Source: Chrysochromulina tobinii
Taxonomy: Eukaryota; Haptophyta; Prymnesiales; Chrysochromulinaceae
Length of the DNA stretch: 38,576 bases
Reading direction: 5' to 3'
NCBI GenBank assembly: GCA_001275005.1
Contig: JWZX01003036.1
Coordinates: forward strand, 1 to 38,576
Below the pieces are notes generated by a model that worked only from the letters and a program-made list of their open reading frames with translations, ran no database searches and was not told the origin of the DNA. Positions 1 through 8,772 of the stretch are shown one piece after another (the stretch's first letter is position 1; each line of letters opens with the position of its first letter). The position numbers and the translations under genes were made by a program.

Positions 1-355
1 CACGAGCACACCAAGCCGAGGCGCTCGGAAGGATGCGACGCAAGCCAACGGCCCGCGATCTGGGCGTGATCCCCAGCCTCCAGCCACGTGTACCGGTAGA
101 TGTCGTGTTCGTCCCGACCCGTTTCTGAACCAGAACCGGTACGCTTCTGTGTGAGCAGGAGGTCTCGTTCCGTCTCTAGAACCGTCAAGTAGGGGACAGG
201 AGCCTGGCAACCGACCGCTTGGTCCGACCGCCCGGAGCCACAAGGCCATCTACAGAGAGGAAGTCTCGTACATGTATTGGTCTACTACAAGGGGTCAACA
301 AGTAGGGGACAGTTTCTGAATTTTTATCTCAGTAAAACATGCATGCAATTCTCTA
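1..355. other. Non-coding left edge with short direct repeats
   Basis: No convincing coding frame is visible. The word AAGTAGGGGACAG occurs twice (about 187-199 and 300-312), and GTTTCTGAA also occurs twice (121-129 and 312-320), so the segment may hold the edge of a degenerate repeat or a small duplication. A GTACCGGTA palindrome-like word lies at 90-98 and ACCGGTAC at about 135-142. Nothing else is supported. Confidence 0.4.
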
Positions 356-409
356 ATGCGTCACGGGCTTTCTTCGTGCACTGCACAAACACGATTTTAT
401 TTCACGATT

Positions 410-883
410 ATGTCACAGCGAACCTATAATGCTTACTTACGCTATGAGGCCATCCGTCGCGAAGAGAGCACAAGTTCAGCCGTGAACGCGGAGGTCCTCA
501 CAAGGCCGCGCGCCGAGCTCATTATCGCAGCGGCGGCACCAGCGGCACCACCGGCACCACCGGCAGCAACGGCAGTGAGAATACCAGCGCGAGGGCGGAC
601 GGCCGCCATGGTCGCCGCTGAGCGACACGCTGAGGCTGAGAGGGCATTCGTACGGGCCAATGCGAGCATGGAGCGAGCGGAGCTCCGGCATCAATCAACT
701 GTTGTAGAGGCACGTGAGGAGCAGCAGACGCGTGAGCGAGAGCGTGTCGTCTCCGAGCAAGGTGCTGCTCGCCGCAGGCAAGCCGAGGATGCGGCAGAAG
801 CGAGCAGACAAATGTCGCTCGATCACCTGATTTCGATTTCCAAGGGCCCGGTTAGCGCGAGCATCAATGAATTCCGAAGGTGA
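410..883 (+). CDS. Hypothetical Ala/Glu/Arg-rich protein, weak
   Basis: An open frame with an ATG at 410 would give about 157 residues; an earlier in-frame ATG lies at 356. The N-terminus starts MSQRTYNAYLRYEA. An Ala/Pro tract made from a GCACC-type microsatellite (about 528-580) follows, then a charged Glu/Arg/Gln-rich stretch that could form a coiled coil. No family is recognised. The composition is what a spurious frame in GC-rich DNA could give, and no splice partners or polyadenylation signal are evident. It may be a terminal exon of something to the left, or not a gene. Confidence 0.22.
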   Translation: MSQRTYNAYLRYEAIRREESTSSAVNAEVLTRPRAELIIAAAAPAAPPAPPAATAVRIPARGRTAAMVAAERHAEAERAFVRANASMERAELRHQSTVVEAREEQQTRERERVVSEQGAARRRQAEDAAEASRQMSLDHLISISKGPVSASINEFRR

Positions 884-1108
884 CCTTCTTCTCGATCCTG
901 TTCCAAGAGTGTGTGGGGGGGGTCGGATGTGAGCGACGCGGACAAGGTGGATAAAATCCCGTTATGTGCACTTAAACAACGCATCTAGCCTGAAGTGAGC
1001 CGCCACGCCGTGAATTCACAGTGCGCGCGAGGCACTCCATGCACGCACACACGAGGAGAGCTCTCACCGTCACACACGCGCCGGTTTGGACGCCGCGCCG
1101 TGTGAGTG

Positions 1109-2279
1109 ATGACGGCCAACGCCGCCGTGCCTCTGCTCGTCCTTTTTTACGACGACAGGTACAATGAAACGCGCGATCGGCACACGATGCCCGTGTACCG
1201 CAGCCTCGACCGCGAGAACATTCCATTCCTCGTTGGCAGTCCGGAGGGTACCATCAGCGTCGGCCGGCCTGGCGACGGGCCGGCCGATCGCAAGCTGTTG
1301 CACTATCGGCCTGGACACAAGATACGATGGCTTCTCCAGGTACTGCCCACGGTGCGTTCTGAGCTTGTGCTTCTGCTCGACACCGATATCCTCTGGCTGT
1401 GCAGTGCGGCCGAGGTGATCGAGAAGCGCGTGAAGATGCTCGCGCAAAGGGAGCTGGCGGCAGCACGCACCGTCATCCTCTTCGGAGAGAAGGGCATGTG
1501 GCCGCCGTACCAGGAGTTTCGCGGCGTGCAGCTCCGCTACAATGAGACGTCGGGCTACCCGCCCGCGACAACGCGTGAGCCCTTCCGTTTCGTGAACGCC
1601 GGCGCGGCGCTCGGGCGGCCTCGCGACGTGCTCGCCATGCTCGAATGCATGCAGGCACGGTACGAGGGCTTCCCGGACGCATGCCCCGCTGGCCATGGCC
1701 CGGACGGCGAGCTGCGATATTATTCGCCCAATCGATCCTACGTGCCACCGCCGTTAATGGTGCCGAGTCGGCTGACCAAGTATCATGGGATGCGGCTGCG
1801 CGGGAGCAACTGGGGGTGGGAGCAGGGATGCTTCCACATGTACTACCTCGAGCACGTCCATGCCGAGCTCACGGCTGCGTGCCCTCCGGTCGTGCTCGAC
1901 CGCGCGGCAAGGTGTGATGGCCTCCCTGATAGCCTCCCTGATGACCTCCCTGATGGCCTCACTGATGGCCTCCTGATGATCGCCTGTGCTCGACCGCGCG
2001 GCAAGATGGCTCGTTCACCTGGCAGGTGTGGACGGTACCTCGCTGGCGCTCTCGCGCGCCGACGCCGAGCACGGGCGCCGTGGTGGGCGCCCGCGCGCGC
2101 TGCTCCTGTCGACGGGCGAGCGCCCGTGCGCGCTGCACGCCAACGGCCCTTCCAAGGCCTCGCTCAAGCCGTTGGCCGAGTGGTGGAATGGCAGTGGCGG
2201 TGTAATCCGAAAGTTCTGGCCATCTGCTGGCCGGGGACCCGTACTTTTGAAGCTCCGAGAAAGAGCGCGACGAGTATAA
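1109..2279 (+). CDS. PLOD/procollagen-type glycosyltransferase, two exons
   Basis: Exons 1109-1911 and 2006-2279 join in frame (AG|A, Arg-Trp) to give 358 residues. The fold reads like the glycosyltransferase domain found in lysyl hydroxylase/galactosylhydroxylysine glucosyltransferases (PLOD family). It has a hydrophobic first strand (PLLVLFYDD), a DxD metal and nucleotide-sugar site in LLLDTDILWL (about residues 91-93), FVNAGAALG (about 160-168), NWGWEQGCF (about 234-242), and after the intron LHANGPSK, the family's terminal His-Gly motif. These enzymes transfer hexose to hydroxylysine-type acceptors in the ER lumen. No hydroxylase domain follows. No signal peptide is visible, so a short 5-prime exon may be missing. 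The intron must be removed to recover LHANGPSK, which confirms the splice. A second sugar transferase starts 161 bp downstream on the same strand; a single two-domain gene cannot be excluded. Confidence 0.72.
1912..2005 (+). mobile_element. Introner-like intron (family A variant) with 20-bp flanking repeat
   Basis: A 94-bp GT-AG intron. Its body is built from about five imperfect copies of GCCTCCCTGAT(g/a), related to the repeat words in the hexosaminidase and phosphatase introns. The last 20 nt of exon 1 (1892-1911, GTGCTCGACCGCGCGGCAAG) recur exactly as the last 20 nt of the intron (1986-2005). The structure is therefore target copy, 74-bp insert, target copy. Here the insert supplies the donor (GTGTGA) and the duplicated target supplies the acceptor AAG. 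Confidence 0.68.
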
Positions 2280-2440
2280 TCTTCTGTGGTGTGAGTTCAA
2301 TTTTTGCTTGCTTGGGGTGGGCTCGTTTAGAGAACCGGCGGCGGCGTCTCGCGGACTATCGGTGTCATTTTACCGGTAGGAGGGGCGCGCGCCGTGACAT
2401 GCCGTGAAATGGCCGAAACTCGCCGACCTTCGCCGACTAC

Positions 2441-5293
2441 ATGGCGGCGCCCGTCCTGAAGCCCGGCGCCGCCACCGCCCGCGCAGGCTCGCTGATTTAC
2501 CGCGACATCCACGCGCCTCGCGACTTGCTTCCCGATCTCGCCGCCGCACTGGCCAGCCACGATCGGGAGCTCATCTTGCTCACGAGCAACGACGACCAGT
2601 ATGACCTCGCAGTCAACCTGATCGCCAACCTAGCCACGTTCGGGCTGCATAACCACGTCTTGCTGACGGACAATGCGGTGCTCTCGGTGCACGCGAGTCG
2701 GCAGGGTGCCGTCGCAGCCGTGTGGAGCACGATGCTAGATAGCTACACGGAGCGACCGGCGGTCGGCCCTGACTGCCCTGCAGGCTGCCACGACCCGGAT
2801 CCGCGCACCTCCGGTCGCACACATACTCCGCTGCGATGCCGGCGCACCGCGCCCGATGCCGCATCAGCGGGCGCCGAGTCCTGCCCACCCTCGCCCGCAG
2901 CGTTTTACCGCGCGGACGCGGTGCGCCGGCTCTGGCTGATGCGCTATCACTACGCAGCGCGGCTCGTGGGCTTGCGGTACCGCGTGCTCGTGCTTGACTC
3001 GGACTCGATCGTGTTGACGAACCCGTACCCTCTGCTGCGTGCGCTCGCACACGAGGTCCGCCCCCTCGGACTCGCGGTCGGCGTGGAGGACGTAGGCGCC
3101 TGGCCCGACATGTCGATCAACGGAGGCACCTGGTATCTGAGCGCGCGGCCGGGTGGGCCGGTGCAGGACTTGTTTGCATCGGTGATGGAGCACGCGCGGC
3201 GCGTGCTCGACGCCTACCCAGCACGGCGCATTTTGGACACGAGCCCCAAGGTGCGGCGGGGCAAGGCGGCCGATTTTTTGCTCTTCGACCAGACCTTAGT
3301 CAACGTCGCCCTGCTCTCGCGATGTCTCGGGCGCCCTGTCAACCTCACCTCCTCCGAGTCCGTTCGAATGGCGACCGGGGCTGATGAGCGGCAGCGCGTT
3401 CAGTGGAAGCGCGCATGCTGCTACGCCGCACCTTCAGAGCTCGGTCACCCGCCGTGGCGCGCTGGCGACGAGGCACAGCAAAAGGGCACCGGCTTGTTGT
3501 TGTGCGGCGGCGGCGGCGGCGGCGGCAGAGGCGGCGCGAGCGGCGTCCGCGGCATGCCGGTGCACTTGCAAGGCTTCAATCCGCGGCACATTTCGGCGCT
3601 GCTCGGCGGCGGCGGCACCTCTGCCGGCTGCGATCCGAGCAGCGTGCCGTATGGTACTGCCTATGAGCTTCGGTACCACCTCCTCCGCAACCACAGCCCC
3701 GAGGAGTCGAGATCGTACCTCCCCGAGATTGCATCTCTCTCTGAGCTTGCATCTCGGGAGATTGCATCTCTCTCCGAGCTTGCATCGCGCCCGCCCACCC
3801 AACGGCCGTCGGTACCGGTACCAGTACGTGCACCCCTTGCCGGAGTTTGCGGCGAGCGTTGTGTGCCACGGGACGTCTGCGCCAGGCTGTGTGCGCGCCG
3901 GGCGGGCGCCGTCACGGTCGCAGCCGCCCAGGTGTGTGCGCGCGACAGGTCGTGTGCAAATTGGAGCCGCTTCAGCGACGAAGGTCAAGAGGCGGTGCTC
4001 AAATCGCCACCTTGGCTCTTTGCTTCGGAGAGCGATCGCGACGGCAAGAGTGGGCGTGCGCATGCCACCTTCTGGGGCGCGCGCCCACCGCCCGCCGCCA
4101 TCATTCACTTCGTCTGCTCCAGCTGGCCGGGCTCTGACGGGCGGCGCGCGGCGATGCGCCTGTGGGGGCACTGGCATGCTGCGGACGTGTATGCGGAGGC
4201 GCCCGAGAGGGGACGTGCCCTCATCGAGTTTCGTCAACGCGGGTTCGTCAGCTTCGACGCCCCGGTGGACGCGGCTCGACCGGCGGCGCTCATGCCGTAC
4301 CTGAGGCTGCTCACTCTGGTGGCGCACGCCACAGGTCGAACGCCGAGCCTACCGGTCGTGCGCTGCGACGCCGAAGGGCAGGCGTGGGTGGAGGAACGCA
4401 TCGATGCGCGCACCGGCTGGCCTACGAGCCAACGCGACGGCAAAGGCAAGGGCAGCAAAGGCAAAGGCGGCGGAGGCGGCGGTGTCAGCGGCATGGATGA
4501 TCGATCGGGCCGCGGGCGCCCCTGTGGCTGGGCGTTCCACCACATCGCTGAGCGCTCGAGCACTGTGGAACTAGAGGAGCCCCTCTGCGTGCAGCGCCCA
4601 TTGGAAGGGTGCTTCCTCGCCTTTGCGACCCCGGATGAGCTCGCACCGCACGTGCCGCTCGGATTTTGGCGACGCTTCGCCGCGCGTGGCCGCACACCAG
4701 CCAGCACACCAGCCAGCACACCAGCCAGCACACCAGCCAGCACACCAGCCAGCACACCAGCCAGCACACCAGCCAGCACACCAGCCAGCGCACAGCCGGG
4801 AGCAGTCACGGAGACAGTCCTGTCCGCCGCCACCGCCGAGGTCGAGGCGCGTCAGCACGCCACCCCCACCGTCGAGGCGGACGCACATGAGTTTCGTCGA
4901 GTTTCGTCGAGTTTCGCCAAAGGCCCACCCACCGTCGAGGCGGACGCACCGCCGCTCCTCAGCCTCTTCGACGGCGCCAACGGTCGCAACCTGACTCTTG
5001 ACGATCTCTCGCGACGCACGCGCCCATACGTGCTGCCCACGACGACGCTTCCCACGACGTTTCCCACGAGCGCAGGCGCGACCGCAGCGCGCGTGCCGCT
5101 GCTTCTGATTGGGACGCCCAGTGCGGCGCTTCTGGCTCAGCAACCGCTGCTCGAGAAAGAAAGAGTAGGCGAGGCGCTGCGCACGATCAACCGGGGCTCT
5201 CTCGTGCCCACCAACGGCCCCGCGCGCTGGGGAGCGACTTGGATGCAGTGCATGCGCATGGTGCTGAACAACAAGTGCGCCGCCGTCTGTTAG
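2441..5293 (+). CDS. Nucleotide-diphospho-sugar transferase with long C-terminal extension
   Basis: An open frame of 950 residues from ATG 2441. Residues about 40-300 match the nucleotide-diphospho-sugar transferase family (Pfam PF03407 type, as in plant GT77 arabinosyl/xylosyl transferases): RELILLTSN, then VLVLDSDSIVLTNPY with the DxD site near 186-188, MSINGGTWYLS near 223, and DQTLVNVAL near 283. The rest, about 600 residues, is unrecognised. It holds a Cys-rich segment (CGERCVPRDVCARLC), Gly/Lys-rich linkers and a Pro-Ala-Ser-Thr tandem repeat. Proteins of this family act in the Golgi on glycoproteins or wall polysaccharides. No signal anchor is visible at this start, so an upstream exon or a link to the preceding glycosyltransferase is possible. 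Segment 2760-2900 has lower family similarity and might be an unspliced or inserted piece, though it stays in frame. Confidence 0.68.
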   Translation: MAAPVLKPGAATARAGSLIYRDIHAPRDLLPDLAAALASHDRELILLTSNDDQYDLAVNLIANLATFGLHNHVLLTDNAVLSVHASRQGAVAAVWSTMLDSYTERPAVGPDCPAGCHDPDPRTSGRTHTPLRCRRTAPDAASAGAESCPPSPAAFYRADAVRRLWLMRYHYAARLVGLRYRVLVLDSDSIVLTNPYPLLRALAHEVRPLGLAVGVEDVGAWPDMSINGGTWYLSARPGGPVQDLFASVMEHARRVLDAYPARRILDTSPKVRRGKAADFLLFDQTLVNVALLSRCLGRPVNLTSSESVRMATGADERQRVQWKRACCYAAPSELGHPPWRAGDEAQQKGTGLLLCGGGGGGGRGGASGVRGMPVHLQGFNPRHISALLGGGGTSAGCDPSSVPYGTAYELRYHLLRNHSPEESRSYLPEIASLSELASREIASLSELASRPPTQRPSVPVPVRAPLAGVCGERCVPRDVCARLCARRAGAVTVAAAQVCARDRSCANWSRFSDEGQEAVLKSPPWLFASESDRDGKSGRAHATFWGARPPPAAIIHFVCSSWPGSDGRRAAMRLWGHWHAADVYAEAPERGRALIEFRQRGFVSFDAPVDAARPAALMPYLRLLTLVAHATGRTPSLPVVRCDAEGQAWVEERIDARTGWPTSQRDGKGKGSKGKGGGGGGVSGMDDRSGRGRPCGWAFHHIAERSSTVELEEPLCVQRPLEGCFLAFATPDELAPHVPLGFWRRFAARGRTPASTPASTPASTPASTPASTPASTPASTPASAQPGAVTETVLSAATAEVEARQHATPTVEADAHEFRRVSSSFAKGPPTVEADAPPLLSLFDGANGRNLTLDDLSRRTRPYVLPTTTLPTTFPTSAGATAARVPLLLIGTPSAALLAQQPLLEKERVGEALRTINRGSLVPTNGPARWGATWMQCMRMVLNNKCAAVC
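3721..3790 (+). repeat. In-frame 36-bp direct duplication
   Basis: The block GAGATTGCATCTCTCT(c/g)GAGCTTGCATC is present twice and encodes EIASLSELAS twice in the sugar-transferase extension. It is a recent local duplication that keeps the frame. Confidence 0.75.
4696..4790 (+). repeat. 12-bp minisatellite encoding a PAST repeat
   Basis: Eight near-perfect head-to-tail copies of CCAGCCAGCACA encode a Thr-Pro-Ala-Ser repeat in the sugar-transferase extension. Such Pro/Ser/Thr linkers are typical O-glycosylation stalks. Copy number is likely variable between strains. A second small duplication, ACCGTCGAGGCGGACGCAC, lies at about 4870 and 4932. Confidence 0.85.
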
Positions 5294-5506
5294 GTTTGAA
5301 AACGGGATATTTCACTCACAGCATCATCTGTGAACGCGTAGTCGTGGTTTTCTTGGACCGGACGCGACAGACGTGTCAAGCAAAGAACGTAATCACGACA
5401 CATGCGACGCTGTGGGGGCGACGAACGAGTGTGAAAAAGCGTGTGTGAAACTGGAAAACAACGGTCGGACCCGCGCTTCGCGGCAGGTGCGCTGCGCTTC
5501 GTGTGG

Positions 5507-7804
5507 ATGCCAGCCTGGACTGGAGGGGAGACCCGAGACAAATCAGCCGAGGAGGCGATCGACTTCTCGGGGACAGAGCGCGCCTTCCTGTGCGAGCCGC
5601 TAGCCGAGGAGGCCTGCCGCAAGGCGGGCGTGCTGCTCGAGGAACTGCGCCCGCGCTCGTATGCCTCGTTCTCCGTCAAGGGCCAGGATGAGTGGCTGCA
5701 GCAGAAGCGGAGTGACGCGTACGAACAGAGGCGGCAGTTCAAGTGGCGACTCGTGCGTGAGCAGCACGCTCGCCTTGAGGCGGAGGACGCCAAGCGTCGG
5801 ACCCTGAAGGCCATCGAGGCCAGTGCCGGCGCTGCGGCTGGAGGTGCGAGCGTGGCGCAGCGGCAGCACGAGGCGGCGCTGAAGATCGTGGTGGAGCGGC
5901 AGACGCGCCTTCTCGAGAATGAGCTGCGTTCCGAGGCGCAGCGCCAGCGCATCGAGCGCAAGCAGGAGGCGGCGGCACAGGCGCGCGCCGAGTCGGCGAA
6001 CGAGCGCTCACGGGCAATCGAGGCGGCGAGGAGCAGCCGAGAGCTCATGTACGAGGTGCGCGGCGCGCGGCGCGAACTTGAGGATCGGCTCGGGCAGCCG
6101 ACGCCGCGCCCGGCGCGCCCGGCCTCAGCGCCGCACGCGCGGCCATCGAGCGGCGGCATCGGCTGCGGCGGCGGCGGCAGCGGCAGCGCGCGGAGCGCGA
6201 CGGGCGAGGCGGTCCGGCAGCGTGAGGAGGCGCAGCGCAAGCAGCAGCGCGCCATGGTGGAGGCGAAGATGGCGGCCAAGGAGGCGAGCACGGCGCGCCG
6301 ACGGGAGGCCGTTGCGACTGAGCGTGAGGTGCGCCGCCTCTACGCGGAGCAGATGAGGTTACGTCATGAAGAGCGCAAGGCGGCTTGCGAGCTGCAGGTG
6401 ATGCAATCGAAGATGCGCACGATGCGCGAGCTGCTCGACAAGCAGGAGAAGGCGCAGCATGAGCGTGATCGGCGCAACGCGGCCATCAAGAACGGCGAGG
6501 GGATCCTAGGGTCCTTGGTACGCAGTGCATCCGACGGCGCCCTCGGCGGCGGCTACGGGGGCCGTAGTGGCTACGGCGACGGCGGCTACGGCAGCGACGG
6601 CGGCGCGGGTGCCGGCGGCGAGGAGAATGCTCAGAACTCGCGCCAGGCGCGGGAGGAGAAGCGTAAGAATGTGGCCGCACGCCTGCAGCAAGCGCACGAG
6701 CGCCTGGCACACAAGCAGAAGCAGCAGCAAGAGGAGTTTGCTCTCAAGGAGAAGAAGGCCGACATGGCGCGTGCGCTCGCGGCGCAGGCGGCCGAGGCGG
6801 CGCGGCAGCAGGCGGCCGCCAGGCAGTTCGAGCACGAGCAGCGGAGCCAAGCGGCCGCCCTCGCCGCCGACCTCGCCCTCGAAGCGAAGCGCGCCAAGGT
6901 GCAGAGTGCCGCGGAACTGCAGGCGAGGCGTACGGAGGATTCGAAGAAACGGGTCGACGAGGAGCGAAGGCGCAAGCGGATCGAGGCGGAGGTGAGGGAG
7001 GAGGCGCAGCGCGAGAATGCCGAGCGCGTGCGCCGCGCTGAGCAGTACCGGATCAAGGAGACTGAGCGTTCGATTGAAGACAAGGACAGGCGTTACGACG
7101 AGAAGCGTCAGAATGCGGAGCAGCAGCAGAAGATGCGGCTCGCGTACCAGATCGCACGGGCGAAACAGGAGGAGGCCCTGCAGGCGAAGCTCAATGCGCG
7201 CGCGCACCAGGAGCTGCAGAGTTTAGGCAGCGCGCGTGCGACGCCCGCCGCGCTTGCGACGGCGCTCGAGGCGTACGAGCCTGTGAGGCACGAGCCGCCG
7301 CCGCCGCGAATGCGCCCGCGAGGACGCGAGGGCAGGCGCGACGCTGGCGGCGGCGGCGGCGAGGGCGACGGGGCTGGAGGGGGCGAGGCGGCGGTGCTCG
7401 AGACGGCGCGCGATGGGCGGCGGAGGCGCCGCGAGGCCAGCTCGGAGGCGGCAGAGCCGGCGCTCGCGACGGCGCCCCACGGCGACACGCGTGCTGACAG
7501 CGCCGCCGCGACGGCCGACGGCGGGTACGGGCGCAGCACGCAGCAGTTGAAGGCCTATGCCGCCATCGAGAGGCTGCGCGCTCGCCAGAACGCCGAGCTG
7601 CGCGCGGCCGTTGAGGCTGAGCAGCTCAAGGAGGCTGAGCGCGCACGCATCCTCGAGGCCACAGCCGACGGCGCCGACAAGACGCGCTTGCTCAAGCTGC
7701 TCAAGCTCGAGCGCGAGCGAGCCGACTCGGAGCTCATGGCGCTCACCGCCGAGCACGAGCTGGCCCTCGCGGAGCAATTCGCGAAGCTCGGGGTCACGCG
7801 CTGA
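5507..7804 (+). CDS. Long coiled-coil protein, possibly cytoskeletal or flagellar
   Basis: The frame is open from 5441; ATG 5507 (MPAWTGGETRD) gives 765 residues and lies just after an acceptor-like CGCGGCAG, so an upstream exon is possible. The N-terminus contains ACRKAGVLLEELRPRSYASF, a short globular segment of the kind that precedes coiled coils in several protist cilia or centrosome proteins. From about 5690 to the end the protein is almost wholly Glu/Arg/Ala/Gln-rich helix with heptad spacing. It is broken by a Pro/Gly linker (about 6090-6185), a Gly/Tyr-rich linker (about 6535-6620) and a Gly-rich linker (about 7290-7400). No enzyme motif is present. A flagellar role is inference only; any filamentous scaffold would look the same. 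Confidence 0.7.
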   Translation: MPAWTGGETRDKSAEEAIDFSGTERAFLCEPLAEEACRKAGVLLEELRPRSYASFSVKGQDEWLQQKRSDAYEQRRQFKWRLVREQHARLEAEDAKRRTLKAIEASAGAAAGGASVAQRQHEAALKIVVERQTRLLENELRSEAQRQRIERKQEAAAQARAESANERSRAIEAARSSRELMYEVRGARRELEDRLGQPTPRPARPASAPHARPSSGGIGCGGGGSGSARSATGEAVRQREEAQRKQQRAMVEAKMAAKEASTARRREAVATEREVRRLYAEQMRLRHEERKAACELQVMQSKMRTMRELLDKQEKAQHERDRRNAAIKNGEGILGSLVRSASDGALGGGYGGRSGYGDGGYGSDGGAGAGGEENAQNSRQAREEKRKNVAARLQQAHERLAHKQKQQQEEFALKEKKADMARALAAQAAEAARQQAAARQFEHEQRSQAAALAADLALEAKRAKVQSAAELQARRTEDSKKRVDEERRRKRIEAEVREEAQRENAERVRRAEQYRIKETERSIEDKDRRYDEKRQNAEQQQKMRLAYQIARAKQEEALQAKLNARAHQELQSLGSARATPAALATALEAYEPVRHEPPPPRMRPRGREGRRDAGGGGGEGDGAGGGEAAVLETARDGRRRRREASSEAAEPALATAPHGDTRADSAAATADGGYGRSTQQLKAYAAIERLRARQNAELRAAVEAEQLKEAERARILEATADGADKTRLLKLLKLERERADSELMALTAEHELALAEQFAKLGVTR

Positions 7805-8772
7805 GGGGCAGCCCTCGGGAGTGAGGGGAGACATAAATATGTCACCGTCTCGCGGACGAATCTGGGATCCAGATCCTCAGGTGGGAGGGCGCTCAGGTAA
7901 CGCCTCGCCACGACATTAAGGTAGTCCGCTTATGTTGTACATGGGGCGAAACCTGTGATCTCCAAAAAAACTGTCTGACACTTAAGGGGATTATGGAAGA
8001 AACCGCTCGAGCAAGAGGGAAGAGGTGTTCCGCCCGTGTGGTGCTCCCGCGTTCTTGGCAATGGCATTCGACATTGATGATGTGATGCGTCGATCATGAT
8101 TGAAAAAGTCAAAGTGGTCTTCCGAGTTCGTCCGTGTACAATTGTACCGTGATTCTTCGGAGTGACGGTGCTGAGTTGTGCGTGAGTGAGTGCGGGACTA
8201 TAGCCTCCTCCTGGGGCTACTTGTAGTCTGTTCACATGAACGACGCCGCGGTTTGGCAAGTCGCGTGGAGGAAAAGCGCCCCGCGAGTCGTCCTCTTCGC
8301 TCTTCGTGCTCCGTCGCTCTTCGTGCTCAACGTGCGTCGGTGCGATCGCTGCACGTGCGCACTGTGCCGCCTTCGCACGCGGAATCGATCGAGTCCGCTC
8401 AGGTGCTTTCCTCTATGGTGCCCCGCGGGCAATCCTGCATCTCCGGAGGGAGCACATATCGCGTCTCCCCAGGCGCCGCCTCCTTCCTCTCCACTCCCGC
8501 GCGCTTCACTGCCATGTGACTGCCCAATCCTGAGACCCCGAGCTGGGCTGCTTCTCTCGAGGGCATGCGACTTTCCGTTCGCGATGAGCTTCGGAGCCAC
8601 ATACGCGCACGCGAGTCCCCTCATCCTTGCGGCACGCTGTTGGCTGCTGCATATCTGCGCCGAGACACGTCAAGCGCCCTTCAAGCTTGCAGCCGCTTGT
8701 GTGCCCATATCTCTATGCTGCCGAATCTCGCATGCAGCCTAATCCTCTCTATACTTCTCTCTTGTTCGCAGG
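7805..8772. other. Intergenic stretch, possible 5-prime region of the WD40 gene
   Basis: No recognisable coding sequence. The overlapping frames here (for example 8236-8742) have no family features and look like GC-rich chance frames. Just before the WD40 start is a pyrimidine-rich acceptor-like sequence, CTCTTGTTCGCAG (ends 8771), so an untranslated or short coding first exon of that gene could lie in this stretch. I cannot place it. Confidence 0.4.

Noticed and set aside
8236-8742. 168-codon frame upstream of the WD40 gene
   Set aside because: Cys/Arg/Ala-rich without motifs; it could overlap a 5-prime exon but no WD or other domain is seen.
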